Origin: Geitlerinema sp. PCC 9228
Lineage (GTDB): Bacteria; Cyanobacteriota; Cyanobacteriia; Cyanobacteriales; PCC-9228
Assembly (NCBI RefSeq): GCF_001870905.1
Contig: NZ_LNDC01000078.1
Span: 1 to 47,527, forward strand
DNA length: 47,527 nt
Direction: 5' to 3'
The notes under the pieces are model-generated. The model did no database searches, was not told the origin of the DNA, and saw only the letters and a list, made by a program, of their open reading frames with translations. Below, piece after piece: positions 35,973 through 44,299 of this stretch (positions are counted from its first letter, which is position 1; the number at the start of each line of letters is the position of its first letter). The translations under genes and the position numbers were made by a program.

Positions 35973-36368
35973 ATGAAAGAAATTCTAGCTATTATTCGCA
36001 TGAACAAAATCCAAGCAACCAAAGAAGCTTTGGTCAATGCAGGGTTTCCCGGTTTCAATGCGGTGAAAGTAGCAGGACGAGGACAGCAAGCCTTGGATGC
36101 AGAAGTTATTCAAGCTTTGAACAATCATCCCGAAGACACCAATGAAGTTTTGCCGTTACTGGCACACTGTCCGCGTTTGATTCCCAAGCGTTTGGTGAGT
36201 CTGGTGGTTCCCGACGAACAGGTATCCCGCGCGGTGGATACGTTAATCCAAGCCAATCAAACCGGCAATTCTGGCGATGGCAAAATCTTTGTTTTACCAG
36301 TGTTCGACAGCGTCCGCGTACGAACTGGAGAAGTAGGACGGGTCGCTGTTGATGAGATGACTGGCTAG
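35973..36368 (+). CDS. nifI2: PII-like nitrogenase regulator NifI2
   Basis: NifI2 is the partner of NifI1 in direct switch-off of dinitrogenase. The 131-residue protein keeps the PII frame (KEILAIIRMNKIQATKEAL, then VKVAGRGQQA, SLVVPDEQV, GDGKIFVLPVFD). Its T-loop is longer (about 38-70, with Pro/Cys), as in the NifI2 clade. The ATG at 35973 sits under a strong AGGAGG, and the in-frame GTG 9 bases earlier overlaps that site. Only 29 bp separate it from nifD. Confidence 0.92.
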   Translation: MKEILAIIRMNKIQATKEALVNAGFPGFNAVKVAGRGQQALDAEVIQALNNHPEDTNEVLPLLAHCPRLIPKRLVSLVVPDEQVSRAVDTLIQANQTGNSGDGKIFVLPVFDSVRVRTGEVGRVAVDEMTG

Positions 36369-36397
36369 TTGAGATCGTTTGAGAACAGGAGTTTGTT

Positions 36398-38071
36398 ATG
36401 ACCGAACCGAATCAAAATAACCCGCAATGGGAAACCGATACGGATACCTTCCAGGCAACAGAGACATTGATGCGTTCCCAGTCTCCCATTGACGAAACCA
36501 CCACCCAGGAAACGGTTGAGGAAATTATTTCCGCCTATCCTAAAAAAGTTGCCAAAAAGCGCAGCAAGCATATTGTGGTTCGCGACCCAGCGCAGCCAGA
36601 ACAGGAAATTAACGCCAACGTACGTACAACCCCAGGCATTATCACCCAACGCGGATGTTCCTTTGCGGGATGTAAAGGGGTGGTTGTGGGACCGTTTGGC
36701 GATGTCGTTCACATCGTTCACGGACCGGTTGGCTGTTCTTACTATTCCTGGATGACCCGCCGCAATCAGTTCAAAACCCGGGAAGATGGGGAGAACTTCA
36801 TACACTATTGCTTCACCACGGATATGAACGAACACGACCTGGTGTTTGGTGGCATGAATAAGCTGAGGAAGGCAATTCAGGAAGCCTACGACCTGTTCCA
36901 TCCCAGAGCAATTACCGTTCACGCTACCTGTCCGGTGGGTCTGATTGGTGACGATATCCAAGGCGTTGCCAGGGAAATGGCTGAGAAGTTAAATACGAAT
37001 ATAAGTGCCTTTAACTGCGAAGGGTACAAGGGGGTCAGCCAGTCGGCAGGACACCACATCGCCAACAATGAGTTTTTCAAAAAATGGATCGGTCAGGATA
37101 CGGAAACGGAGTCTATTGAAGGCTATACGGTGAATATCCTGGGTGAGTACAACATCGGCGGCGATGCTTGGGAAATCGAGCGGGTGTTGAACAAATGCGG
37201 CATTCAAGTTATTGCGACGTTTAGTGGCGATGGTTCCTACGATGAAGCTACCAAAGCGCATTTGGCGCAGGCAAACTTGGTTATGTGCCATCGTTCCATT
37301 AACTACATGGCAAATATGATGGAAACCAAGTATGGAACCCCTTGGTTGAAGGTGAACTTTATTGGCATTCATGCCTTTGCCAAGAGTTTGCGCAAGTTGG
37401 CTCGTTTCTTTGACGACCCAGAACTGACGCAACGTATTGAAGAGGTGATTGAAGAAGAATTAGCGATCGCTGAAACCCAAATAGCAGAATACCGCCAACG
37501 CCTGGAAGGAAAAACTGTATTCCTCTTTGTCGGTGGTTCCCGCGCCCACCACTACCAAGACCTATTTGCCGATTTGGGTATGAAAACCATCGTCGCCGGT
37601 TACGAATTTGCTCACCGGGATGACTATGAAGGTCGCCAGGCACTGCCGAAAATTAAGGTCGATGCTGACAGCCGCAATATTGAAGAGTTGGAGGTCAAAC
37701 CCGACCCAGAAAACTATCAACCTCCAAAATCCGAAGAAGAATTGGAAAAACTGCGCCAGGAAAAAGTCGTTGGCGAATACACAGGGATGATGCCAGACAT
37801 GGGAGAAGGCACCCTGTTGGTAGACAACATTTCTCACCACGAACTGGATACTCTCATCAAACGGTTCCAACCGGATTTAATTGGTTCCGGTATCAAAGAC
37901 AAATACATCATTGAAAAATTCGGTATCCCCTCCAAACAATTACACAACTACGACTACGGTGGTCCTTATGCTGGCTTTTGGGGGGCTGTAAACTTTGCCA
38001 AAGATGTTGACAGCCGGGTCAACAGCCCCACTTGGCAGTACGTCAAAGCCCCGTGGCAGCAAGCTTCGTAA
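36398..38071 (+). CDS. nifD: Nitrogenase MoFe protein alpha chain NifD, insertion-containing type
   Basis: NifD holds FeMo-cofactor and half of the P-cluster. P-cluster ligands are Cys87 (TQRGCSF), Cys113 (HGPVGCSYY) and Cys178 (HATCPVGL). FeMo-co ligands are Cys297 (NLVMCHRS) and His516 (KQLHNYDY). The catalytic His219 lies in SQSAGHH. At 557 residues it is longer than the usual cyanobacterial chain because of an N-terminal extension (about 40 residues) and a charged insertion (about 405-470) like that of clostridial and green sulfur NifD. The presence of the Mo-type ligands and NifV argue for a molybdenum enzyme. Confidence 0.96.
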   Translation: MTEPNQNNPQWETDTDTFQATETLMRSQSPIDETTTQETVEEIISAYPKKVAKKRSKHIVVRDPAQPEQEINANVRTTPGIITQRGCSFAGCKGVVVGPFGDVVHIVHGPVGCSYYSWMTRRNQFKTREDGENFIHYCFTTDMNEHDLVFGGMNKLRKAIQEAYDLFHPRAITVHATCPVGLIGDDIQGVAREMAEKLNTNISAFNCEGYKGVSQSAGHHIANNEFFKKWIGQDTETESIEGYTVNILGEYNIGGDAWEIERVLNKCGIQVIATFSGDGSYDEATKAHLAQANLVMCHRSINYMANMMETKYGTPWLKVNFIGIHAFAKSLRKLARFFDDPELTQRIEEVIEEELAIAETQIAEYRQRLEGKTVFLFVGGSRAHHYQDLFADLGMKTIVAGYEFAHRDDYEGRQALPKIKVDADSRNIEELEVKPDPENYQPPKSEEELEKLRQEKVVGEYTGMMPDMGEGTLLVDNISHHELDTLIKRFQPDLIGSGIKDKYIIEKFGIPSKQLHNYDYGGPYAGFWGAVNFAKDVDSRVNSPTWQYVKAPWQQAS

Positions 38072-38087
38072 GTCTTTATCCTGGTTT

Positions 38088-38132
38088 TGCGATTGGCTAT
38101 GTTTTCCCCTTCCCTCCCCATAGCCAGTCGCA
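38088..38132 (+). other. Long stem-loop between nifD and nifK
   Basis: TGCGATTGGCTATG (38088-38101) pairs with CATAGCCAGTCGCA (38119-38132): 14 bp with one G-U and a 17-nt loop. It has no T-run. Confidence 0.7.
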
Positions 38133-38173
38133 CCCCAGCCATGCCCCGCTCATTTTTAGGAGAACATTGCACT

Positions 38174-39547
38174 ATGTTAGAAGCTACCCCCACAGAAGTT
38201 CAAGAACGGGAAGCGCTACGCATCAATCCCGCCAAAACTTGCCAACCCATCGGTGCCATGTATGCGGCTTTGGGATTGCACAACTGCTTGCCTCACTCCC
38301 ACGGTTCCCAAGGCTGCTGTTCTTACCATCGGTCTCACCTTACCCGCCACTACAAAGAACCAATTATGGCGGCAACCAGTTCCTTTACTGAGGGAACAGC
38401 GGTTTTCGGCGGTGGTGCGAACTTGCGGCAAGCCTTGACCACCATCTTCAAACTCTACAATCCCGATGTGGTGGCCATCAATACCACTTGCCTGTCGGAA
38501 ACCATTGGCGATGACTTGCCCAGCTTGATTCGGGCAGCGCAAGACGATGGTATTATTCCAGAAGACAAATTGGTGATTCATGCCAATACCCCTAGCTATG
38601 TGGGTACGCATGTCACGGGTTGGTCGAATATGGCAAAGGCGATTGTGGATTATCTGGTGCAGAAATCCGATACGCCCCAGCAACAAATTAATTTAATTCC
38701 CGGTTATGTGGAACCAGCGGATACCCGCCACCTGAAACGCTTTCTCAAAGAATTTGGGGTAGAGTCGGTGGTCTTTCCCGATACCTCCGATGTGGTAGAT
38801 ACGCCGCAAACGGGCGATTTCCGCATGTATCCCAAAGGCGGTACCCCCGTTGAGGATTTAAAAACCGCTGGCGACAGTCTGGCAACGGTGGCGTTAGGAC
38901 CTATGGCCAGCGAAGCGGCGGCAAAATCTTTGCAGAATAAGTGCGATGTCCCCTATCGGGCGCTGGATTTGCCTATTGGTGTGGCAGCATGCGATCGCTT
39001 CGTACAAACGCTTATGGAACTTACCGGAACTCAACCTCCCGAAAGTTTGGTTGACGACCGGGGTCGGCTGGTGGATATCATGACCGACATGCAGCAATAC
39101 TTGTACGGATTGCGCGTCGCTGTTTCCGGTGACCCCGACCAAGTGGTTCCTCTAACCGAGTTCTTAGTTAGCTGCGGTGCCCGTCCGGTTTACGTTATTA
39201 CCGGTACCCCCTCCAAATATTTCCGCAAACGCTGCGAAGAAATCCTCAGCAACACGGTTCCAGAAGCCATTTATAAAGACGACACCGACCTATTCTACTT
39301 GCACCAACTGATTAAAAATAATCCCGTTGATTTATTGGTGACCAACGTCTACGGCAAATACATTGCCCGCGCCGAAGACATTCCTTTGGTACGGTTCGGA
39401 TGGCCCATCTTAGACCGCGTCGGTCACAGCTATTTCCCCACCGTGGGATACCGGGGCAGCATGCACTTACTGTGTACAATTTTGAATACGCTGCTAGAAC
39501 GCAAAGACCGCGACGACCCCGACGAAGTCTTTGAATTGGTGATGTAA
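38174..39547 (+). CDS. nifK: Nitrogenase MoFe protein beta chain NifK, short type
   Basis: NifK completes the alpha2beta2 MoFe protein and supplies the other P-cluster ligands, here Cys23 (KTCQPIG), Cys48 (GSQGCCSY) and Cys106 (NTTCLSETIGDD). The protein is 457 residues, without the N-terminal arm of about 50 residues seen in Azotobacter and ordinary cyanobacterial NifK; a short chain is usual in the clostridial type. The ATG at 38174 follows AGGAGAAC. The longer upstream frame would run through the stem-loop and is rejected. Confidence 0.96.
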   Translation: MLEATPTEVQEREALRINPAKTCQPIGAMYAALGLHNCLPHSHGSQGCCSYHRSHLTRHYKEPIMAATSSFTEGTAVFGGGANLRQALTTIFKLYNPDVVAINTTCLSETIGDDLPSLIRAAQDDGIIPEDKLVIHANTPSYVGTHVTGWSNMAKAIVDYLVQKSDTPQQQINLIPGYVEPADTRHLKRFLKEFGVESVVFPDTSDVVDTPQTGDFRMYPKGGTPVEDLKTAGDSLATVALGPMASEAAAKSLQNKCDVPYRALDLPIGVAACDRFVQTLMELTGTQPPESLVDDRGRLVDIMTDMQQYLYGLRVAVSGDPDQVVPLTEFLVSCGARPVYVITGTPSKYFRKRCEEILSNTVPEAIYKDDTDLFYLHQLIKNNPVDLLVTNVYGKYIARAEDIPLVRFGWPILDRVGHSYFPTVGYRGSMHLLCTILNTLLERKDRDDPDEVFELVM

Positions 39548-39580
39548 TTTCCCACTTGCCCCACCTTCATTCTTGTCCAA

Positions 39581-39618
39581 GCGTTGTAGAAGGTTTGCAA
39601 CCAGGCATTCTACAACGC
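39581..39618 (+). other. Perfect 11-bp stem-loop between nifK and the ferredoxin gene
   Basis: GCGTTGTAGAA and TTCTACAACGC enclose a 16-nt loop and are followed after 12 bases by the ribosome site of the ferredoxin gene. Without a T-run it is more likely a processing or stability element than a terminator. Confidence 0.75.
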
Positions 39619-39640
39619 CCTTCAATTAGGAGAAACAGTC

Positions 39641-39955
39641 ATGAAAACGCCAAAACACCATATTTTTGTTTGCGGTGGATTTCGCTTAAAAGGAGATGCC
39701 CAGGGTGTCTGTGGCAAAAAAGGGTCCGTCTCCCTACTGCAATATTTAGAAACTGAGTTGTGCGATCGCGATTTGGAAGATGTCGTCGTCTCCAGTACCG
39801 GTTGTCTCAAACAGTGCGACAAAGGACCCATCCTCATGGTCTATCCCGAAGGATACTGGTACGGCAGCGTTGACGAAGACACCGTAGACGAAATTCTCGA
39901 TGCCTTAGAATCAGGGGAAGCCGCCAGCGAGTACTTACTCACCAGCAATCCCTAA
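39641..39955 (+). CDS. Thioredoxin-like [2Fe-2S] ferredoxin
   Basis: The 104-residue protein has the ligand pattern of the thioredoxin-like [2Fe-2S] ferredoxins: Cys11 and Cys24 (CGGF, then GVCGKKG) and Cys55 with Cys59 (STGCLKQCDKGP), followed by VYPEGYWYG. Members from Clostridium pasteurianum and Azotobacter are linked to nitrogenase, though the partner reaction is not firmly known. It differs from plant-type FdxH and from 4Fe-4S FdxN of cyanobacteria. It is embedded between nifK and nifE, so a role in nitrogenase assembly or electron transfer is inferred. AGGAGAAAC precedes the ATG. Confidence 0.92.
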   Translation: MKTPKHHIFVCGGFRLKGDAQGVCGKKGSVSLLQYLETELCDRDLEDVVVSSTGCLKQCDKGPILMVYPEGYWYGSVDEDTVDEILDALESGEAASEYLLTSNP

Positions 39956-39995
39956 ATTTGTTTCGTTTCCTGTTCCCTATTCCCTTCTTTTTCCC

Positions 39996-41366
39996 ATGAC
40001 TCAAAGTCCTATTTTCCAAGAACGCGCCAATCAAATCCATCGCAAAGGCGACAATCAACCCTTCGAACTCGCTTGCAACAAAGAAAGCCTCGCCGGTGCC
40101 GTCAGCCAACGCGCCTGCGTCTTCTGCGGTTCCCGCGTAGTTCTCTATCCCATCGCCGACGCCTTGCATCTGGTTCACGGACCCGTCGGCTGTGCCGTGT
40201 ACACCTGGGACATTCGCGGTGCCCTTTCTTCCGGACCCGAACTGCATCGCCTGAGCTTTTCCACCGACTTACAAGAGCGAGACGTTATCTTCGGCGGCGA
40301 AGAAAAACTAACCCGCGCCCTGCGGGAACTCATCGACCGCCACCAACCCAACGCCGCTTTTGTGTACTCCACCTGCATCGTCGGTATCATTGGCGACAAT
40401 TTGGAAACCATTTGCCGTCGAATGAGCGAAGAAAAAGGCATTCCCGTCATCCCCGTTCAATCGGAAGGGTTCAAAGGCAACAAACGCGCTGGCTACAACG
40501 CCGCCTGTCGCGCCATGTTCCGCCTGGTGGGAACCGGAGACACCAGCGATATTTCTCCTCACAGCATCAATATTTTGGGTGATTTTAACCTAGCTGGAGA
40601 AATTTGGATTATTCGCAAATACTTCGAACGTATGGGGGTGCAGGTAGTCGCCAACATCACCGGCGACGGTCGTGTAAGCGATTTAGCCAGGGCCCATGGT
40701 GCGGCTTTAAACGTCGTTCAGTGTTCCGGTGCCACCCTCGACCTCGCCAAAATGATGAAAGAGGACTACGGCATCCCCATCGAACGGGTTTCTTACTTCG
40801 GCGTAGAAGACATGGCAGAAGCCCTGTACCGCGTGGCTAACTTTTTTGACGACGACCCCACCATCTTACAAAGAGCCAAAGAATTGGTTCGCGAAGAACT
40901 TTCCATCCTCTATCCCCAACTGCAAGAACTTCGCAAAGATTTAAACGGCAAAAAAGCCGCCATTTACGTCGGAGGTGCTTTCAAAGCCTTCTCTTTGGTA
41001 AAAGCTTTCCGTTTGTTGGGAATGGATGTGGTTATGGTAGGTTCGCAAACGGGAACCACCGAAGATTACAAGGAACTCCACGAAATCACCGACGAAGGAA
41101 CAATTATTGTGGATGATTCCAACCCATTGGAACTATCTGCTTTTTTAACAGAAAAAAATGTGGATATTTTTGTCGGTGGCGTGAAAGAGCGACCGATTGC
41201 CTACAAGTTGGGAATTGGTTTCTGCGACCACAACCACGAACGCAAAGAAGCGTTGGAAGGTTTTGTGGGCATGTTGAACTTTGCTAAAGAAGTCCACCGC
41301 ACAGTTACGTCGCCGGTTTGGCGATTTGTTCCCCGTAATATTTCTCCAGCCACATTGGAAGAATAA
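39996..41366 (+). CDS. nifE: FeMo-cofactor scaffold NifE
   Basis: NifE with NifN forms the scaffold on which NifB-co is converted to FeMo-co. The 456-residue protein is a NifD paralogue with Cys41/Cys44 (RACVFCGSR), Cys66 (HGPVGCAVY) and the STCIVGIIGDN segment, plus NILGDFNLAGE and FVGGVKERPIAYKLG. The start at 39996 lies 40 bp after the ferredoxin gene; no clear ribosome site precedes it (a pyrimidine-rich TTCCC stretch does), so translation may depend on upstream flow. Confidence 0.95.
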   Translation: MTQSPIFQERANQIHRKGDNQPFELACNKESLAGAVSQRACVFCGSRVVLYPIADALHLVHGPVGCAVYTWDIRGALSSGPELHRLSFSTDLQERDVIFGGEEKLTRALRELIDRHQPNAAFVYSTCIVGIIGDNLETICRRMSEEKGIPVIPVQSEGFKGNKRAGYNAACRAMFRLVGTGDTSDISPHSINILGDFNLAGEIWIIRKYFERMGVQVVANITGDGRVSDLARAHGAALNVVQCSGATLDLAKMMKEDYGIPIERVSYFGVEDMAEALYRVANFFDDDPTILQRAKELVREELSILYPQLQELRKDLNGKKAAIYVGGAFKAFSLVKAFRLLGMDVVMVGSQTGTTEDYKELHEITDEGTIIVDDSNPLELSAFLTEKNVDIFVGGVKERPIAYKLGIGFCDHNHERKEALEGFVGMLNFAKEVHRTVTSPVWRFVPRNISPATLEE

Positions 41367-41373
41367 ACGTAAG

Positions 41374-41447
41374 TTGGGGAATCCCCTGTTCCCTTCCTCA
41401 AGGGGACAGTTTTCCCCGCTTCTCCCTCTCCGTTCCTTGTTCCCCAA
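41374..41447 (+). other. Nested stems between nifE and nifN
   Basis: TTGGGGAA (41374-41381) pairs with TTCCCCAA (41440-41447), and inside it CTGTTCCC (41386-41393) pairs with GGGGACAG (41402-41409) with one G-U. The structure ends seven bases before the nifN start, so it could hide the translation start. Confidence 0.6.
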
Positions 41448-41454
41448 AATAGTC

Positions 41455-42861
41455 ATGACCAAAAAAATCGCTCGCTTTAAAAAGACCCCCGATGCCTACG
41501 TTTCCACCACCAATGCCTGCAAACTCTGCAAACCCATGGGTGCGTGTTTGGCATTTCGCGGCATCGAAGGATGCGTTCCCTACTTGCACGGTTCCCAAGG
41601 ATGTGCGACTTATATGCGTCGCTATACCATCAGCCATTTTCGCGAACCGATGGATATTGCCTCCTCTTCCTTGGGAGAAAAACACGCCGTTTATGGAGGT
41701 GGTCCCAATTTAAAAAAAGGAATTCTCAACGTTATCGATAAATATGGGGCTAATATGGTCGGTATCGCCACCACTTGCCTCACGGAAACCATTGGTGACG
41801 ACTTGCCCATGCTGCTGCAGGAATTTCATGTGGAAATGAAAGAAGCCGAGGTAACGCTGCCAATTCTGGTCAATGTTTCCACTCCCAGCTACAGCGGTAC
41901 CCACATGGAAGGGTTCCACGCCACAGTGCGCGCGGTTGCCGACCAACTGGCAGACCAGCAAGAACCTCCCACAGGCAGCTTGCCGACCTCCTTTGTGAAT
42001 CTCCTGCCAGGATTGGTTTCGCCAGGGGATATTCGCCATCTCAAAGATATTTTGGCTGATTTTGGCATTGCCAGTGTTATTTTGCCCGATATTTCCGATA
42101 CGCTGGATGGTGCCCCGCAAGTAGAATATCAGAAAATTCCTCCCGGCGGTACGCCAGTGGCTCATATTCGCAATATGGGCAATGCCGCAGCCACATTGGA
42201 ATTCGGTAGAACCCATATTTTAACGGGAGATACCGGCGGTCAACTGCTGGCGGAACGATTTGGTGTTCCCCACTATCCCTTGGGAATGCCTATTGGATTG
42301 CAAGAATGCGATCGCTTTTTTGAAGCTTTAGCCACCGCCAGCAACCGTCCTATCCCTGACAAGCACCAGCAAGAACGGGGTCGTTTGGTGGATGCGTATG
42401 TAGACGGACACAAATATATTTCCGGCAAAAAAGCCATCGTCTACGGCGAAGAAGATTTGGTCGTCGCTATGACCTCCTTTTTATCAGAAATCGGCATCAA
42501 ACCCGTCCTCTGTGCCTCCGGTGGCAACAGCGGCTATTTGCAAGAAGCGATCGCAACTGCCACTGGCGATATTCTCTCAGAACCTCCCCTAGTGGAAGAC
42601 AACGTAGACTTCTACGAAATTGCCGACAAAGCGAAATCCCTAGAACCCGACCTCCTCATCGGCAACAGCAAAGGCTTTGCCCTCGCGCGCCAGCTTGAAA
42701 TCCCCATCATTCGCGTTGGCTTCCCCATTCACGACCGCTTTGGTGCCCAACGCATCTTACACCTGGGCTATCGCGGTACCCAAAACTTATTCGACCAAAT
42801 CGTTAACGCTGTCATTGCCAAAAAACAAACCGACTCCCCCGTAGGATATAGTTATTTGTAA
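41455..42861 (+). CDS. nifN: FeMo-cofactor scaffold NifN
   Basis: NifN is the partner of NifE and a NifK paralogue. Starting at the ATG at 41455 gives 468 residues with TNACKLCKPMGACLAFRGIEGC near the start, HGSQGCATYMRR (Cys50), TTCLTETIGDD, and the C-terminal GNSKGFALARQL and VGFPIHDRFGAQ motifs. The N-terminal Cys cluster is like NifN of anaerobes. The longer upstream frame overlaps nifE and is rejected. No good ribosome site is seen at the start, which lies just after the nested stems. Confidence 0.94.
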   Translation: MTKKIARFKKTPDAYVSTTNACKLCKPMGACLAFRGIEGCVPYLHGSQGCATYMRRYTISHFREPMDIASSSLGEKHAVYGGGPNLKKGILNVIDKYGANMVGIATTCLTETIGDDLPMLLQEFHVEMKEAEVTLPILVNVSTPSYSGTHMEGFHATVRAVADQLADQQEPPTGSLPTSFVNLLPGLVSPGDIRHLKDILADFGIASVILPDISDTLDGAPQVEYQKIPPGGTPVAHIRNMGNAAATLEFGRTHILTGDTGGQLLAERFGVPHYPLGMPIGLQECDRFFEALATASNRPIPDKHQQERGRLVDAYVDGHKYISGKKAIVYGEEDLVVAMTSFLSEIGIKPVLCASGGNSGYLQEAIATATGDILSEPPLVEDNVDFYEIADKAKSLEPDLLIGNSKGFALARQLEIPIIRVGFPIHDRFGAQRILHLGYRGTQNLFDQIVNAVIAKKQTDSPVGYSYL

Positions 42862-42882
42862 CTATCTTATTGCTTACTAAGT

Positions 42883-42957
42883 GTGGGAGCGTGGGAGATA
42901 TAATTGGTTGTTTTCTCCGATGCTCCGACCTGCCCTGAGCTTGCCGAAGGGGGTTCC
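42883..42957. repeat. Octamer-repeat element, internal short copy, with nested GAGCTTGCCGAAGG repeat
   Basis: Two GTGGGAGC-type units, the core GGGAGATATAATTGGTTG and TTTTCTCCGATGCTCCGA form a minimal copy of the element found at 27990 and 44300. Directly joined is CCTGCCCTGAGCTTGCCG with AAGGGGG, a sequence type found as a scattered repeat in many bacteria. Both lie in the 142-bp nifN-nifB spacer. Confidence 0.85.
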
Positions 42958-43003
42958 GATCCCCCTCCTCCTCACCTGCCAACCAAACCAAGGAGAACCT
43001 CAA

Positions 43004-44287
43004 ATGACCGTCTCCATCAACTACGAACAACATCCCTGCTTCAATCCCAAAATCAAAGGCAAATTCGGACGAGTTCACCTCCCTGTTGCCCCCAAATGCA
43101 ACATTCAGTGCAACTACTGCAACCGCAAATACGACTGCGTCAACGAAAGTCGTCCTGGGGTCACCAGTAGCATTTTATCCCCACAACAGGCTGTTTTGTA
43201 TATGGATAAAGTTCTCGAAAAACAGCCGAGAATCACCGTTGCCGGTATTGCCGGACCCGGCGATCCTTTTGCCAATCCCGAGGAAACCATCGAAACCATG
43301 CGCTTGTTGCGCGATCGCTATCCCGATCTAATTTTATGCCTCTCTTCTAACGGACTCAACCTAAAACCAGAATATATTCAAGAAATTGCTAAAATCGGCG
43401 TATCTCACGTAACCGTCACCCTCAACGCCATTGACCCCGACATTACCCAAAAAGTCTATCGCTGGGTAAGAGACGGCAAAACCATCTATCAAGGTAGAAA
43501 AGGCGCTGAATTACTCTTACAACGACAACTAGAAGCGATCGCAAATTTAAAAGCCGCCGGCATCGTCGTAAAAATCAACACCATCGTCATGCCAGGCATC
43601 AACGACCACCACATCGTCGAAGTTGCCCAAAAAATGTCCGAAATGGGAGCAGACTTATTCAACGCCATGGCCCTGCTTCCCACCCCAGACACCCCCTTCC
43701 AAGAATTAGGCGAACCCGATGCCAAAACCCTCGCCAAAATTCGCAAAGAATGCGAACAATACCTGCCCCAAATGCGCCACTGTACCCGTTGCCGCGCCGA
43801 TGCCGTCGGGTTGTTAGGCGCAGACCAATCCGAAGAATTCCACGGTTGTCTCATAGCCTGTTCCCAAGCCTTCATTCCCCTCGACCAGAAAAACCGTCCT
43901 TACGTCGCCGTTGCCTCCACCGAAGGCTTACTCGTCAACGAACATTTGGGAGAAGCCAGAGAACTGCAAATTTGGAAACCAACCGAAAACGGCTTCACCC
44001 TCATAGAAACCCGCGCCACCCCAGAACCCGGTTTGGGATTTGAACGTTGGAAACAAATGGCAGAACAACTGCACGACTGTCGCGCCGTCTTAGTCAGCGG
44101 CATCGGTACCACCCCCAAACGAGTTCTCACCAAATACGGCATCCAACCCGTCGAAATGAGTGGCTTTATCGAAATGGGATTGGAAACCATCTACAACGGC
44201 GGCGACGTTAGCAAACTCAAAGGCAAACGCAAATCCATCAACGGCGTTGCTGTTGGTTGCAGCGGCACTGGCGAAGGATGCGGCTAG
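43004..44287 (+). CDS. nifB: FeMo-cofactor biosynthesis radical SAM protein NifB
   Basis: NifB fuses two [4Fe-4S] units with a carbide and sulfur to make NifB-co. The 427-residue protein has the radical SAM motif KCNIQCNYCN (Cys32, 36, 39), the SAM-binding GIAGPGDPFAN, and a C-terminal NifX-like domain (about 295-410; VNEHLGEARELQIW) that binds the product. It ends in a Gly/Cys tail. AGGAGAA precedes the ATG at 43004; the longer frame upstream only reads through the repeats. It is the last gene of the cluster, in contrast to its first place in ordinary cyanobacterial nif clusters. Confidence 0.96.
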   Translation: MTVSINYEQHPCFNPKIKGKFGRVHLPVAPKCNIQCNYCNRKYDCVNESRPGVTSSILSPQQAVLYMDKVLEKQPRITVAGIAGPGDPFANPEETIETMRLLRDRYPDLILCLSSNGLNLKPEYIQEIAKIGVSHVTVTLNAIDPDITQKVYRWVRDGKTIYQGRKGAELLLQRQLEAIANLKAAGIVVKINTIVMPGINDHHIVEVAQKMSEMGADLFNAMALLPTPDTPFQELGEPDAKTLAKIRKECEQYLPQMRHCTRCRADAVGLLGADQSEEFHGCLIACSQAFIPLDQKNRPYVAVASTEGLLVNEHLGEARELQIWKPTENGFTLIETRATPEPGLGFERWKQMAEQLHDCRAVLVSGIGTTPKRVLTKYGIQPVEMSGFIEMGLETIYNGGDVSKLKGKRKSINGVAVGCSGTGEGCG

Positions 44288-44299
44288 TCACAGCGTAGC

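Noticed and set aside
36398-38071. Vanadium or iron-only nitrogenase
   Set aside because: No vnfG/anfG gene is present, nifE-nifN-nifV accompany it, and the FeMo-co ligands and insertion fit group II/III NifD.
36398-38071. Loss of the Mo-ligand His in NifD (GPYAGF instead of GPYHGF)
   Set aside because: Counting from the Azotobacter C-terminus, the ligand His442 is the one in MHSWDY, which is conserved here as LHNYDY; the changed residue is His451.
38087-38173. Longer NifK with 29 extra residues
   Set aside because: The extra frame runs through an RNA stem-loop; AGGAGAAC precedes the ATG at 38174.
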